NCBI RefSeq assembly: GCF_014654365.1 | Contig: NZ_BNAY01000002.1 | Span: 372,001-436,000 of the forward strand | DNA from: Amycolatopsis oliviviridis | GTDB lineage: Bacteria; Actinomycetota; Actinomycetes; Mycobacteriales; Pseudonocardiaceae | Length of the DNA stretch: 64,000 nt | Direction: 5' to 3' | The notes under the pieces: generated by a model | The model's input: only the letters and a program-made list of their open reading frames with translations | The model's database searches: none | What the model was told of the DNA's origin: nothing | Translations under genes and position numbers: made by a program | Shown here: positions 1 through 12,600 of the stretch, one piece after another | Position numbering within the stretch: position 1 is the first letter of the stretch | How the letters are laid out: each line of letters begins with the position of its first letter

Positions 1-3000
1 TCTCGGCGAGTTCCCGCAGGCGGGCACCCGCCTTGGCGTGGTCTTCGCTGCCCGGGTCGAGACGGCCGAGCGCGGCTTCCAGCCCGTCCAGCAGGCCTTC
101 CACGTCGGCTTCTTCGGTGGTTCCGGCAAGCTCCTGCCAGAGGTAGGCGGCGAGGGCCTGCGGCGTCGGATGGTCGAAGACGAGCGTCGCGGGCACGGCG
201 AGGCCGGTCGCGGCGTCGAGGCGGTTGCGCAGTTCGACCGCGGTGAGCGAGTCGAACCCGAGTTCGGTGAACGCGCGGTCCGGCCCGATGGCCGACGTGT
301 CCGGATGGCCGAGCACGCGGGCCACGGTCTCGCGCGCGACCTTCAGCAGCAGTCGTCGCTGCTCGGGCTCGATCAGCCCGGCCAGCCGCGACCGCAGATC
401 CGCCACCGGAGCTTCGGCGGCCGCGGTCTCCGGTCGCGGCAGCTCGGCGAGCATCGGCGCGGCACGGAAGTCCTCGAAGAACGACGGCCAGTCGAAGTCG
501 GCGACGGTGACGCAGGTGTCGTCCGCGGCGATCGCCCGGACGAACTCCTCCGCCGCGGCTTCGGGGGTCATCGGGCGCAAACCCTTGCGGCGGACGGCGT
601 CGTCGACGGCCTCGGCCATCCCGCCCTCGGCCCACGGGCCCCAGGCGATCGACACCGCCTTGACCCCTTCGGACCGCCACCGGGCCGCGAGCGCGTCGAG
701 TTCCGCGTTCGCGGCGGCGTAGGCGGCCTGCCCGCCGTTGCCGAGCACCCCGGCCACGGAGGAGAACAGCACCAGCGCGTCGAGATCCTTCGTGAGTTCG
801 CGCAGATGCCGCGCGGCGGTCACCTTGGGCCGGGCGACGGCTTCGAACCGCTCCGGGGTGACGTCGTCGAGCATCGCGTCGTCGAGGACACCGGCGGTGT
901 GCACGACCACGCGCAGGTCTTCGAGGCCGGTGACCACTGTGGACAGTGCCTCGCGGTCGGCGGCGTCGCAGGCGTGGATGCTTACGCGGGCGTTGAGGTC
1001 TTCCAGCTTTCGGCGGAGGTCCGCCGCACTCGGCGCGTCTTCCCCGCGCCGCGAAAGGAGCACCACGTGTTCGGTTCCGGCACGGATCAGCCGTTCGGCC
1101 ACGAGCGCGCCCAGCGCCCCGGTACCACCGGTGATCAGCGCGGTCCCCGAAGTCGTCCACGGCGTGGTGGGCGCGGGGGCGGCGGGAACGAACCGGCGGG
1201 CGAAGATCCCGTCCTCGCGGATCGCGACCTCGTCCTCCGGACCGCCGAGCACCTCGCCGAGGCGGACGGCCGCGGCAGGATCCTCGGGCAGGGTCACGCA
1301 GCCGCCCCAGCGACGGGGCTGCTCGATCGCCGCGACCCGCGCGACGGCGGCGACGCCGGGATCGCCGGTGGCGCACCAGATCTTCGCCGGGGAGTCCCTC
1401 AGGAGCGCGGCGAGCGCGGCCCCGTCCGCCGGGAAGGCGAGAACCGGCCCGTTCTCCGGGACTTCCGTCACCAGAGGCGCGTCGAGCGCCTTCGCGGCGG
1501 CTTCGGCCCACGCGTTGGTTTCGGAGGCGTAGACGGTCCAGGTTTCCTGCGACGCCAGGGGCTCGATCGGACGCCAGACGATTTCGTAGCGTCGCGCCGG
1601 AGGCGTGCTCCGATCGGCGGCGGCGAGCCAGAAGCGGTCGCGACGGAAGGGATACGTCGGCAAGTCGACACGGGCGGCGCCGGTGCCGTCGAAGATCCGG
1701 GCCCAGTCGAGCCGGACGCCGGCGGTGACCAGCCTTGCCCGGGCCAGGTCGGCGGCGGCCGCCTCGTCGCGGTCTTTCCGTTGCGTGGCGATGAACGTGC
1801 CGTCGCCGGCGCTGTCCGCGCCGAGCGCGGTCAGGGACGCGTCGGGCCCGACTTCGACGAAGCGCCGGACGCCGCGCGCGTGCAGGGTTTTGACGCCGTC
1901 GGCGAACCGGACGGCTTCGCGCACCTGCCGCACCCAGTACTCCGGGTAGCCGATCTCGGCGATGTCGCCGGTGAGGCCCGAAACGATCGGGATGCGCGGT
2001 TCGGCGTAACTCACGCTCGCGGCGACCTCGCGGAAGTCGTCGAGCATCCCGTCCATCATCGCGGAGTGGAAGGCGTGGCTGACCGAGAGCCGTTTGGTGC
2101 GGCGGTCCGGGAACGCCTCGACGACCGCGGTGACGGCGGCTTCCTCACCGGAGAGCACGACGGACGAGGGACCGTTGATCGCGGCGATGCTCACGCCGTC
2201 GGGCAGGTCCAGTTCCGCTTCGGTGGCCTGCAGGGCGATCATCACGCCGCCCGAGGGCTGCGCCTGCATCAACCGGCCGCGCGCGGCGACCAGCCGGGCG
2301 GCGTCGTCGAGCGACCACACCCCGGCCACGTACGCCGCGGCGAGCTCGCCGATCGAGTGTCCGAGCAGGAAGTCCGGTTCGACACCCCAAGACCGCACCA
2401 GCTCCGCCATCGCGACCTCGAAGGCGAACAACGCGGGCTGGGCGACGTCGGTCCGGTCGATCCTCGACTGGTCCTCACAAGAAAGGACTTCGGCGAGTTT
2501 GAAGCCGGTGTGCGCGTCGAGCCGTTCCGCGACACTGTCGAAGATCTCGCCGAAGACGGGGAACGCCGTGGCGAGCGCGGTGCCCATCGCGAGCCGCTGC
2601 GCCCCTTGCCCGGTGCAGAGGAACGCCAGTTTGCCGCTGCCCGCGCGGCCGGTGACGACGCCGGGGGCGGCCTCGCCGCGAGCCAGGGCGCCGAGGCCGG
2701 CGAGGAGTTCCTCGTGGTCGGCGCCGGTGACGACAGCGCGATACGGCAGCGGCGCCCGGCCGGTGGCGAGCGACCAGGCGATGTCGGCGGGGTCGCCGCC
2801 GGTCTGGAGCAGCCGGTCCGCCAGTTCGGGCAGGGCGGCTTCGCTGCGGGCCGAGAGCACCCACGGGAGACGGGTTCGCGTGCCGCTCTCGGTTTCGGCG
2901 GGCTGCTCAGGGGCTTGGCGGAGGATGACGTGCGAGTTGGTGCCGCTGATCCCGAACGACGACACGGCGGCCGCGCGCGGGCGGCCGGTCTCGGGCCAGG

Positions 3001-4285
3001 GCCGGTGCTCGGTGAGGAGTTCGACCGCGCCGGAATCCCAGGCGACGTGCGGGGACGGCTCGTCGGCGTGCAGCGTGCGCGGCAGTTCGCCGCGACGCAA
3101 CGCCTCGACCATCTTGATGATCCCGGCGACCCCGGCCGCGGCCTGGGTGTGCCCGATGTTCGACTTGATCGAGCCGAGCCACAGCGGGTTTTCCCGTTCG
3201 CGGCCATAGGTGGCGAGCAGCGTGTCGGCCTCGATCGGGTCCCCGAGTTTCGTGCCCGTGCCGTGCGCCTCGACGACGTCGACGTCCGAAGTGGACAGTC
3301 CGGCGCTCTTGAGCGCGGTGCGGATCACGCGCTGCTGCGACGGCCCGTTCGGCGCGGTGAGCCCGTTGGACGCGCCGTCGGAGTTGACCGCGGAGCCCTG
3401 GACGACGGCGAGCACACGATGGCCGTTGCGGACGGCGTCGGACAGCTTCTCCAGCAGCAGGACCCCGGCGCCCTCGCCCCAGCCGGTGCCGTCGGCGCCC
3501 GCGCCGAACGACTTGCAGCGCCCGTCCGGGGCGAGGCCGCGCTGGCGGGAGAACTCGACGAAGGTGTCCGGGACGGCCATCACGGTCGCGCCGCCGGCGA
3601 GGGCGAGCGAGCACTCCCCCGACCGCAGCGCCTGCGCGGCCAGGTGCACGGCCACCAGCGACGACGAACAGGCGGTGTCGACCGAAACGGCCGGTCCCTC
3701 GAAACCGAAGGTGTAGGCGACACGGCCGGAAAGCACGCTGCCCGCCGTGCCGGTGCCGAGGAAGCCCTCGACCCCCTCGGGCAGCTCGGTGACGCCGGAT
3801 CCGTAGTCGTGGTACATGATCCCGGCGAACACGCCGGTCGCGCTGCCCTTCAACGCCGAGGCGTCGAGTCCGGCGCGTTCGATCGCCTCCCAGCTGATCT
3901 GCAGCAGGAGCCGCTGCTGCGGGTCCATCGCGAGCGCCTCACGCGGGGAGATGCCGAAGAACTCGGGGTCGAATTCGGCGGCCTCGTGGAGGAATCCCCC
4001 CTCACGCGCGTAGGACGTGCCAGGATGGTCGGGGTCGGGGTGGAACAGCTCGGCGAGGTTCCAGCCGCGGTCTTCGGGGAACTCCGAGACCGCGTCACGG
4101 CCGGCGGCCACCAGATCCCACAACGCCTCGGGCGAGTCGACCCCGCCCGGGTAGCGGCATCCCATGCCGATGATCGCGACCGGCTCTTTCGCCGCTTCGA
4201 CGAGCTCGCGGTTGCGCGCGGCCAGCCTGCTGTTCTCCTTGACCGATTCCCGCAGCGCGGTCACCAGCTCTTCGGGTGTCGCCAT
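1..4285 (-). CDS. Type I modular PKS, single module KS-AT-KR-ACP (3' end outside window)
   Basis: Adds one malonyl-derived two-carbon unit to the ACP-bound chain and reduces the keto group to a hydroxyl. The ATG at 4285 follows GGAG by a good spacing. 1428 residues are visible and the frame runs off position 1. Order: N-terminal docking coil (about 1-33), KS (from 34, with DTACSSS and the two His motifs), AT with GHSIGE and the malonyl-type HAFHS motif, KR with GGTGALG, an LDD motif (B-type, D-hydroxyl predicted) and the S/Y/N residues, then ACP with LGFDSL. There is no DH or ER. After the ACP the chain enters a helix resembling a C-terminal docking domain ([16 protein letters not shown]), so the protein probably ends soon beyond the window. 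It lies downstream of the bimodular PKS, separated from it by the IS/HNH insertion. Confidence 0.93.
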   Translation of the reverse strand, partial: MATPEELVTALRESVKENSRLAARNRELVEAAKEPVAIIGMGCRYPGGVDSPEALWDLVAAGRDAVSEFPEDRGWNLAELFHPDPDHPGTSYAREGGFLHEAAEFDPEFFGISPREALAMDPQQRLLLQISWEAIERAGLDASALKGSATGVFAGIMYHDYGSGVTELPEGVEGFLGTGTAGSVLSGRVAYTFGFEGPAVSVDTACSSSLVAVHLAAQALRSGECSLALAGGATVMAVPDTFVEFSRQRGLAPDGRCKSFGAGADGTGWGEGAGVLLLEKLSDAVRNGHRVLAVVQGSAVNSDGASNGLTAPNGPSQQRVIRTALKSAGLSTSDVDVVEAHGTGTKLGDPIEADTLLATYGRERENPLWLGSIKSNIGHTQAAAGVAGIIKMVEALRRGELPRTLHADEPSPHVAWDSGAVELLTEHRPWPETGRPRAAAVSSFGISGTNSHVILRQAPEQPAETESGTRTRLPWVLSARSEAALPELADRLLQTGGDPADIAWSLATGRAPLPYRAVVTGADHEELLAGLGALARGEAAPGVVTGRAGSGKLAFLCTGQGAQRLAMGTALATAFPVFGEIFDSVAERLDAHTGFKLAEVLSCEDQSRIDRTDVAQPALFAFEVAMAELVRSWGVEPDFLLGHSIGELAAAYVAGVWSLDDAARLVAARGRLMQAQPSGGVMIALQATEAELDLPDGVSIAAINGPSSVVLSGEEAAVTAVVEAFPDRRTKRLSVSHAFHSAMMDGMLDDFREVAASVSYAEPRIPIVSGLTGDIAEIGYPEYWVRQVREAVRFADGVKTLHARGVRRFVEVGPDASLTALGADSAGDGTFIATQRKDRDEAAAADLARARLVTAGVRLDWARIFDGTGAARVDLPTYPFRRDRFWLAAADRSTPPARRYEIVWRPIEPLASQETWTVYASETNAWAEAAAKALDAPLVTEVPENGPVLAFPADGAALAALLRDSPAKIWCATGDPGVAAVARVAAIEQPRRWGGCVTLPEDPAAAVRLGEVLGGPEDEVAIREDGIFARRFVPAAPAPTTPWTTSGTALITGGTGALGALVAERLIRAGTEHVVLLSRRGEDAPSAADLRRKLEDLNARVSIHACDAADREALSTVVTGLEDLRVVVHTAGVLDDAMLDDVTPERFEAVARPKVTAARHLRELTKDLDALVLFSSVAGVLGNGGQAAYAAANAELDALAARWRSEGVKAVSIAWGPWAEGGMAEAVDDAVRRKGLRPMTPEAAAEEFVRAIAADDTCVTVADFDWPSFFEDFRAAPMLAELPRPETAAAEAPVADLRSRLAGLIEPEQRRLLLKVARETVARVLGHPDTSAIGPDRAFTELGFDSLTAVELRNRLDAATGLAVPATLVFDHPTPQALAAYLWQELAGTTEEADVEGLLDGLEAALGRLDPGSEDHAKAGARLRELAE

Positions 4286-4499
4286 CAGATTCTCCGGACC
4301 GGACGAGACGGACGCAGCTCGGGCATGGCCTCATCCTGGGCGCGGGCTCCTCCTGTCCTGGGCGCTGTTCGCCACCCCGGCCCCATTCCCCGGTAACCGG
4401 GGGCCCACCCGTGTCCTGCTGGCGGGCGTTCGGTCCCGGTCGGGGTCGGGAGTGGTAGGCGGGGCTGTACCGAAGCCCGGCCGCTACCGCTGTCCACCC

Positions 4500-4935
4500 A
4501 CCGACGCCCAGGCCGTCGATCATGAAGAGCGGTTGGCGGGAGAGCTCGGGGTCGAAGGCCGGTGGCCTGCCACTGGCCTTGCCTTGATCCCGCGTGCCCG
4601 CAGCGCTGTCCGGGTGCTCGGGTGGGTGTAGGCCTTGTCGGCCAGCACCGACCCGACCCGTATTTTCTGTCCGTCCACCTCGATGTCACGGATGTCGTCC
4701 AGCAGCGGAAGCAGTTGCGGGTTGTCCCCGGCCTGCCCTGGCGTGCTCGACGGCGAGCTCGTCGATCCAGTCCGCGCAGCCCCCTTTTCCTGGCGCCGAC
4801 CGCGTGCTGATGCGCCCGGACACCCGTGGAATCGACACTGATCACAAACTCGACGTTGTCCTCGAGCGTCCCGAGGGAATCGTCTTTGACGATCACGTGC
4901 TCCAGCACCCGGTCCCACGTCCCGTCCGCGGTCCA
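4500..4935 (-). pseudogene. Decayed IS5-like DDE transposase fragment
   Basis: Pieces of an IS5-type transposase are readable only by changing frame. One frame gives WTADGTWDRVLEHV and then the DDE-type block VDSTGVRAHQHAVGARKRG. Another gives a DKAYTHPSTRTALRARG block. A third gives GRPPAFDPEL, with the residues normally between the last two blocks missing. A stop lies just upstream of the first block and the N-terminal third is absent. It is therefore a frameshifted, internally deleted remnant that cannot encode a working transposase. It sits directly upstream of the last PKS gene, in the gap that separates it from the bimodular PKS. Confidence 0.8.
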
Positions 4936-5033
4936 TCATCTGCACACGATCATGGAAAGATCCGCAGGACACGCCCTGGGTGTGGGCATGCCGAGGGGCC
5001 CGTCGCCGGTGGTGGTGGCGGGCTCCTCGGGGT

Positions 5034-6281
5034 TCAGTGGTTGTTGCGGCGGGGTGTTTGTAGCGGGTCGAGGTATTGCGGCGGGATGAACTCGGGTCGG
5101 CCGTCGGTGGCTATGTGGACTTTCCAGCCGGATTGGCCGTGGATGACCATGTGGTGGTAGCGGCACAACAGACACAGATTGTTCAGATCGGTGTCACCGA
5201 GCTCACCCCACGGGAGAATGTGGTGCGCTTCGCAGTGCTTGGGCCGCCTATGGCAGCCGGGGAAGGCGCAGCCGTGGTCGCGGAGGTTCAGGGCCCGTCG
5301 TTGGGCGGGGGTGACGGTGCGGGCCGCGCGCCCGATGTCGAGCGGTTCACTTTCGGACCCGAGCACCGCGGGGATGATCTTCGCGTCGCAAGCGAGCAGC
5401 CGGGCGTGGCGGGCGGTGATCTGGGTGACCTCGTCCACGCACGCCATCCCCAGTCCTGAGGTGAGGGTGTCCAGCGGGATGGTGACCACCACGGTCGTGC
5501 GGTCTCCGGACAGGGTCGGTGCCTTGTCGTTGGTCATCGCGTAATGGATCGCGTCAAAGAGCGCATCACCATGGCGCTCACCGGGAGTGCGGGGGTCGCG
5601 GTTACCGTCCTCGTCGACGGGTCTTCGCTGACCCCACGTCTCGAACAACGCATTCGCTCTCGCCCCGAACTCCGGATCCAACAGCCCATTCAGCCGCCAC
5701 CAGCCATCGTCACGTTTCCGCAGATACACCTCACGCGACGGCGGTTTCAGGTCCTCGTCCTTGGGCTCGTTCCCGTCGGGATCCATATGGGCCAGGAGTT
5801 CCGCTCCGGCGTTGAGGATGGTTTGCGGTCCGGCGCTGCGGGCGAGATTGACCAGGATCTGTTCCGCTCTTGACCGGTCTTCCTCCGAAGCTTCGGCGGG
5901 AATCTTCCTCAGAACCGCCAGGATCGGATCCAGCTGCTGATGGCCGAGATCCCCCTCGGCCGCGGCGGCGCCCGCGATGGGGGCGAAAGCCGGTGCTGGA
6001 GTGCCGTCCAGATTCCGGCCCTCGTTCAACGCCACCGCCCGCGTCACGGTGACACCTGCTTCTTTGGGGCTGATCCTGGCCGTTTCGGCGAACCAGCCCG
6101 CGGTCGACCCATGCCCGAACAGCTCCATCGGACCCCGCGACTCGATCTCCACCAGGAACTGCCCGACCTCCGCCAAAGCCTGTCGTGCCAACGACATGCG
6201 CTCGACCACGCCGTGCGCGAGCTCCCGCGCACCGGCACGCCACAGCTCCTGCGGCGGTTCGAGGATCCGTTGGCTGGACAC
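5034..6281 (-). CDS. DUF222 / HNH endonuclease domain protein
   Basis: 415 residues from the GTG at 6281. The open frame extends 40 codons further upstream, but that stretch (rich in Phe, Ile, Ser) is unlike the family. The N-terminal two thirds match the actinobacterial DUF222 (13E12-repeat type) pattern. The C-terminal part has the zinc/HNH signature: CAFPGC, then CEAHHILPWGELGDTD, then NLCLLCRYHH (about residues 330-380). Such proteins occur in many copies in actinobacterial genomes and are presumed nucleases; their role is not established. The gene lies between two PKS genes next to a transposase remnant, so it looks like an insertion rather than a biosynthetic gene. It appears intact. 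Confidence 0.85.
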   Translation of the reverse strand: MSSQRILEPPQELWRAGARELAHGVVERMSLARQALAEVGQFLVEIESRGPMELFGHGSTAGWFAETARISPKEAGVTVTRAVALNEGRNLDGTPAPAFAPIAGAAAAEGDLGHQQLDPILAVLRKIPAEASEEDRSRAEQILVNLARSAGPQTILNAGAELLAHMDPDGNEPKDEDLKPPSREVYLRKRDDGWWRLNGLLDPEFGARANALFETWGQRRPVDEDGNRDPRTPGERHGDALFDAIHYAMTNDKAPTLSGDRTTVVVTIPLDTLTSGLGMACVDEVTQITARHARLLACDAKIIPAVLGSESEPLDIGRAARTVTPAQRRALNLRDHGCAFPGCHRRPKHCEAHHILPWGELGDTDLNNLCLLCRYHHMVIHGQSGWKVHIATDGRPEFIPPQYLDPLQTPRRNNH

Positions 6282-6454
6282 CCCACGAGAATACCAAGAA
6301 TCGAACAAATGTGCGAATATGAACCATTTTACCGAAACCGAATTGAAGGTATTTATTGAGGGGTTAGTGCAAATGTGACGTGTTCTGTCGCTCGACCGCA
6401 TACAGCCCCCACCTCCGCGACTCCGCCACCCACAAGGACCGAAAGCCCCAGGGC

Positions 6455-6497
6455 GAAGGGGACTTTCCGCGCATGCAATGCAGGGAAAGTCCCCTTC
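6455..6497. repeat. Inverted repeat, 14-bp arms
   Basis: GAAGGGGACTTTCC at 6455-6468 pairs perfectly with GGAAAGTCCCCTTC at 6484-6497 across a 15-base loop. Same family as the hairpin at 6537-6579. Confidence 0.85.
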
Positions 6498-6536
6498 CCC
6501 CGCGGATCACCGCCGAATGCCAGTCCAGTGAAGGCC

Positions 6537-6579
6537 GAAGGGCGCTTTCCCCGCATCCCATGCGGGGAAAGCGCCCTTC
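6537..6579 (-). terminator. 19-bp perfect hairpin after the bimodular PKS gene
   Basis: GAAGGGCGCTTTCCCCGCA (6537-6555) and its exact complement (6561-6579) enclose a 5-base loop, TCCCA. It begins about 30 bases past the PKS stop codon in the direction of transcription, so it could terminate or attenuate transcription. There is no U-tract. Because similar hairpins recur in this window, it may equally be an interspersed repeat with no terminator role. Confidence 0.6.
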
Positions 6580-6607
6580 ACAGCGTCTAACGCGGGGAAA
6601 GTCCCCT

Positions 6608-9600
6608 TCAGCCCGCCTCGGAGGTAGACATCGCCCGGCTGATCAGGTCCCCCACGTCCAGATCATCGATAGCCTCGACGGACACCGCAGGCGCCGAGGA
6701 AGGTGCCTCCTCGGCCAGCTTGACCAGGGCTTCCAGCACCCCGAGCTCCCGGAACCGGTCGAGCGACGCACCGGCCAGAGCCCGCCGCAGCCGCGCCTCG
6801 TCCGGCACCACCACTTCGGGGAACAGCAGCGTGCGGAGGTGCGCCGTGAGGGCCGACGGAGTCGGGTGGTCGAACACCACCGTCGCCCCCAGCTGCTGCC
6901 CCGCCGCGGCCGCGAGCCGGTTGCGCAGGTCGACCGAGGTCAAAGAGTCGAACCCGAGGTCGGTGAACGCGTGCTCCGGATCCACCTCGCCCGCGGACGC
7001 GAAGCCGAGCACCTGCGCGGTGTGCGTCAGGACCAGGTCTTCCAGCGTGTCCGGTGTCAGCACAACAGACTCAGTGACCGGGGAAGCCGTCCGCCGCACG
7101 GGCAGCCGGACGAGCCCGGTGAGCAGCGCGGGCAGCACCCCCGCCCGGGCCTGGTCCCGCAGCCCGGCCAGGTCGAGTTTGACGGGCACCGCCACCGGAC
7201 CGGGAGCGACGTCGAACAGCACCGCTCCTTCCTCCGGGCTCAGGGCGCCGAAGCCGTCGCGCCGCATCCGGTCGATCAGCGCCTGGTCGAGGACACCGCC
7301 CATGCCCTCGGCCGCCCACATCCCGTAGGCGAGCGACCGCGCGGGCAGGCCGTCGGCGTGCCGTCGTTCGGCCAGCGCGTCGAGGTAGGCGTTGGCCGCG
7401 GCGTAGTTGCCCTGCCCCGGTCCGCCGAGCACGCCGGACACCGACGAGATCAGCACGAATTCGGTCAGCGGCCGGTCGAGGGTCAGTTCGTGCAGGTGAC
7501 GGGCACCGTCGGCCTTCGGGCCGAGGACCCGGTCCAGGCGTTCCGGGGTCAACGCGGTGACGACGCCGTCGTCCAGCACCCCGGCCGCGTGCACGACGCC
7601 CGACAGGTCGGGGATGCCGTCGAGCAGGGCGGCCACGGCGTCACGGTCGGCGACGTCGCACGCTTCGACCCGCACTTCAGCGCCCTGTTCACCCAGGCGC
7701 GCGGCCAGTTCTGCCGCGCCGGGGGCGGCGAGGCCGCGACGGCTGGTGAGGACCAGGCTTTCGACGCCGTGTTCGGTGACGAGCCGTTCGGCCAGCTGGG
7801 CCCCGACACCGCCGGTCCCGCCGGTGATCAGCACCGTGCCCGCGGACTCCCAGTCCGGCTTCGGACCGGGCTCGGCCCGGACCAGCCGCGGCACCTCGGC
7901 CCGGCCGTCGCGAACGCGGACCCGGGGTTCCCCGGTGGCCAGCGCGATGTCCACATCGGACACCTCACCGTCGAGGATGACGAACCGGCCGGGGTTCTCC
8001 GCCTGCGCCGACCGCACCAGCCCGGCGGCGGCCGCGTCGTCGAGACTGTCGCCGGTGACGACGACCAGACGCGAGCCGGAGAACCGGGACTCGGTCAGGA
8101 AGCGTTGCAGGACAACGAGGACGGCGTGGATCCCGTCCGGAGGAACCGGCAGGACGACCACCGGCGGCACCGGCTCGGTCACCTCGTCCCACCGCGCCCA
8201 CGGCACCGGCGTGGTGGCCGCCGGCTCGGCCGCGACGTGCTCGACGCGGAACAGCGACCGGTCTTCCCCGGCCCGCAGCTGCTCACCGGTGACCGCGCGG
8301 ACCACCAGCGAACCGACCGAAAGCACCGGCGCTCCGGCGAGATCGGTCAGGTCGACCGCGACCTCACCGGGCGCGAGGAACCGCAGCCGCGCGCGGACCG
8401 TCGTGGCGCCGGTCGCGTGCAGGCTGACGTCGCTCCAGCTGAACGGCAGCGCCCCGGATTCCTCACCTTCGCCGAGGAACATGCCGTGCAGGGCCGCGTC
8501 GAACAGCGCGGGGTGGATGCCGAAGCGGGCCGCGTCGTCGCGTGCCTCCTCCGGCAGCGAGATCTCGGCGTAGCGGTCCTCGCCGTGCCGCCACGCCGCC
8601 CGCAGCCCCTGGAACAGCGGGCCGTAGGCGAACCCGCGGTCGGCGAGGTCGTCGTAGAACGAGCCGAGGTCGATCGGCTCGAGACCGTCGGGCCACGCGA
8701 ATCCCTTGACCGGCGGATTCGCCTCGGCCAGCAGGCCGAGCGCGTTGAGTTCCCAATCCTCGCCGGGGATCCGCGAGTGGATGGTCACCGCCGCCGCACC
8801 GCTGACCGCGACCTGCAGTTCGATCGGCCCGCTCTCGGGGATCACCACGGGCGCGTGCAGGGTCAGCTCGACCAGCCGCGGCCGTCCGGCCTCGTCACCC
8901 GCCCGGACGGCGAGTTCGGCGAGTGCCGCTCCCGGGAGCAGGACGGTGTCGTGCACGGTATGCCCGGCGAGCCAGGGATGCGTCGCGAGCGAAAGCCGTC
9001 CGGTGAGGACGGTGCCGTCACCCTCGGCGAGTGAGAGGCCGGCGGCGAGCAGCGGATGCCCCGGCGAGTCCAGCCCGGCCGACGAGAGGTCCGCGACCGG
9101 GGCCGGGTCCAGCCAGAAGTGCTTGTACTGGAAGGGATAGGTCGGCAGGTCGAGAGCACGCGCGCCGGGCAGGACGTCGTCCCAGCCGATACGGACACCC
9201 TGGACGTGCAGGGTGGCGATCGCGGTCATCGCCGTGACGGCTTCGTCGCGCCCCTCGCGCAGCAACGGAATGCCTTCGGTAAGCGCCGAGAGCACCGCGT
9301 CGGGCCCCAGTTCGAGGAACTTCGTGACACCGTCGGCGCGGAGGGTATCGACAGCCGAGGCGAACCGGACGGTCTCCCGGACGTGCGTGACCCAGTACGC
9401 CGGATCGGTCAGATCCGCCGATTCGGTCACCGTCGACACGATCGGGATCCGCGGCGCGGAGAACTCCAACTCCCGCACCACCGCGGCGAAGTCGTCCAGC
9501 ATCGGCTCCATCAAGACCGAATGGAACGCGTGCGACACATCGAGACGCTTGGTCTTACGGCCGCTGAACCGTTCGACGACAGCGAGCGTCGGCTCTTCGG

Positions 9601-12600
9601 CACCGGACAGCACCAAGGAGGTCGGACCGTTGACCGCGGCCAGCGAAACCCCGTCCGGCAGCTCCCCGAGTTCGTCCTCGGACGCCTGCACCGCGACCAT
9701 CACGCCACCCTCGGGCAACGCCTGCATCAAACGACCACGCGCCACCACCAGCTTCGCCGCGTCTTCCAACGACAACACACCCGCGACGTGCGCGGCCGCG
9801 ATCTCACCGATCGAGTGCCCAGCCAGAAAATCAGGCCGGACACCCCACGACTCCACCAACCGGAACAACGCCACCTCAAGCGCGAAGATCGCCGGTTGCG
9901 CGAACTCCGTCCGCGACAAATCTTCGAACTCCGGCAGCAACGCGGTCACGTCGTCATACGCCGCCGCGAAAACCGGGAACGCCCCGTAAAGCTCGGCACC
10001 CATGCCGAGCCGCTGCGAACCCTGACCTGTGAACAGGAAAGCCAGTTTGCCCGGTTGCGCCTTGCCGATGATCCCGCCACCTTCGGCGACGGCTTCGAGC
10101 CCGGCGCGCAAATCCGCCGCGTCCGTGCCGACGACGGCGGCCCGGCGCTCGTGCGCGGTCCTTGTCGTGGCCAGAGAGTAGGCGACGTCACGCGGATCAT
10201 GACCGTCCACAAGGGACAGAAGAGCGCGAGCACGTTCGGCCAGCGCCTGGTTGGTCTTCGCGGAAAGAACCCAGGGAACGACGCCGTGCGAGGCAGGCTC
10301 GGCGGGCGTTTCGGCCGGGACCTGCTCCAGGACGACGTGCGCGTTGGTCCCGCTGATCCCGAACGACGACACCGCGGCACGGCGCAGGCGACCGGCCTCC
10401 GGCCACGGCCGCGATTCACGAAGCAGTTCGATCGCGCCCGCGTCCCATTCGACCTCGGTCGAGGGTTCCGCCGCGTGCAGGGTCCGGGGCAGCGTGCCCC
10501 GCCGCATCGCCTCGACCATCTTGATGATCCCGGCGACCCCGGCGGCGGCCTGCGTGTGGCCGAGGTTCGACTTGACCGAACCGAACCACAGCGGTTCCTC
10601 CCGTTCGGCGCCGTAGGTCGCGATGAGTGCCTGCGCCTCGATCGGGTCGCCCAGCCGCGTGCCCGTGCCGTGCGCCTCGACCGCGTCGATGTCCGAAGTG
10701 GACAGACCGGCGTCGGCGAGCGCCGCGCGGATGACGCGCTGCTGCGAGGGACCGTTCGGTGCGGTGAGACCGTTGGACGCGCCGTCCTGGTTGACCGCGG
10801 AACCGCGGACCACGGCCAGCACCGGATGCCCGTTGCGCCGGGCGTCGGAAAGCCGTTCCAGCACGAGCACCCCGGCGCCTTCCGACCAGCCGGTGCCGTC
10901 GGCGTAGGCGGAGAAAGACTTGCAGCGCCCGTCCGGGGAAAGCCCGCGCTGGCGGGAGAAGTCGAGGAACGTCTCCGGGGTCGCCATCACGGTGACCCCG
11001 CCGGCGAGCGCCATGTCGCACTCCCCCGCCCGCAGCGACCGGGCGGCCAGATGCAGGGCGACCAGCGAGGACGAACACGCCGTGTCGACCGACACCGCCG
11101 GGCCCTCCAGCCCGAGGGTGTACGCGACCCGCCCGGACAGCACGCTGGCCGAGGTCCCGGTGCCCAGGAACCCGGCGACGCTGTCGGGGACGCTGGCGAG
11201 CTTCGCGGCGTAGTCGTAGTACATGATCCCGGCGAACACACCGGTGGCGCTGCCCTTCAGCGACGCCGGGTCGAGCCGGGCGCGTTCGAGGGCCTCCCAG
11301 CTGATTTCCAGCAGGAGACGCTGCTGCGGATCCATCGCGAGCGCTTCACGGGGCGAGATCCCGAAGAACTCCGGATCGAATTCGCCCGCGTCGTGCAGGA
11401 ATCCGCCGTGCCGGGTGTAGGTCTTGCCGGGCAGGCCGGGTTCGGGGTCGTAGATGCCGTCGACGTCCCAGCCACGTCCGCCGGGGAACGGCGAGATCGC
11501 GTCGGTACCCGCGTCGACGAGGTCCCACAGGTCCTCGGGCGACCGGACCCCGCCGGGATAGCGGCAGCTCATCGCGACGATCGCGATCGGCTCGTCGGCG
11601 GCACCTCGTCGGGTCACCACCGGACGGGCCGGTTCCGGGGCGCCGAGCAGTTCGGTGCCGAGGAACGCGGCCACCGCCGCCGGGCTCGGGTGGTCGAACA
11701 CGAGCGTCGCGGGCAGCCGCAGGCCGGTCTCGGCGGTGAGTTCGTTGCGCAGTTCGACCGAGGTCAGCGAATCGAAGCCCAGTTCGGTGAACGGTCGCGA
11801 CGGCTCGACGGTCTCCGCGCCCGCCCGACCCAGGACGGCCGCGACGCGGGCCCGGACCAGCTCGATCAAGAAGGCTTCGCGGTCGGCCTCGGACAGTCCC
11901 GTGAGCCGTGCCGCCAGGCCCGAATCGGTACGGCGGGCGGCTTCGCGGCGCGTCCGGACGCGGACCAGACCGCGCAGCAGCGGCGGGACCCCGGCGTTCC
12001 GCACGGCCGCGAGGTCGAGCCGCACCGGCACGAGGACGTCACCGCCTTCGGCCACGGCGGCGTCGAACAGCGCGAGCCCTTCTTCGGCTTCGAGAGCGCC
12101 GAAGCCGTCCTTGCCGATCCGGTCCCGGTCGGTGCCGCTGAGCGCGGCGCCCATCCCGTCCCGCCACAGGCCCCAGGCCAGCGACTGGGCGGGCTTCCCG
12201 TCGGCGCGACGCTTGCGTGCGAGGGCGTCGAGCGCGGCGTTCGCGGCCGAGTAAGCCGCTTGCCCCGGTGAGCCGAACACCCCGGCGATCGAGGAGAACA
12301 GCACGAAGAAGTCGAGGTCTCCGGTGAGTTCGTCGAGCACGTGCGCGGCGGTCGCCTTCGCCCGGAAGACCCCGTCGAGCCGCTCCGGAGTCAGCGACGT
12401 GACGACGCCGTCGTCGAGGACACCCGCCGCGTGGACGACGCCGGTCACCGGCGGTTCGGCCCGGGCAAGCAAGTCGCGTACCTGGTCCCGGTCGGCGACG
12501 TCGCAGGCCTCGATCCGCGCCCCGAGTTCCTCGGCCAGTTCCTTGGCACCGGGCGCGTCCTCACCACGACGGCTGACCAGCAGCAGATTCCGGACGCCGT

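Larger units (their letters stand above)
6282..6607. other. Noncoding gap with hairpin repeats between HNH gene and bimodular PKS
   Basis: 326 bases with no credible gene. The part nearest the HNH gene (6290-6375) is noticeably AT-richer than its surroundings and may hold the HNH promoter. The rest is built of inverted repeats based on GAAGGGGACTTTCC or GAAGGGCGCTTTCCCC. A further single arm (6590-6609) overlaps the stop codon of the bimodular PKS. Confidence 0.7.
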
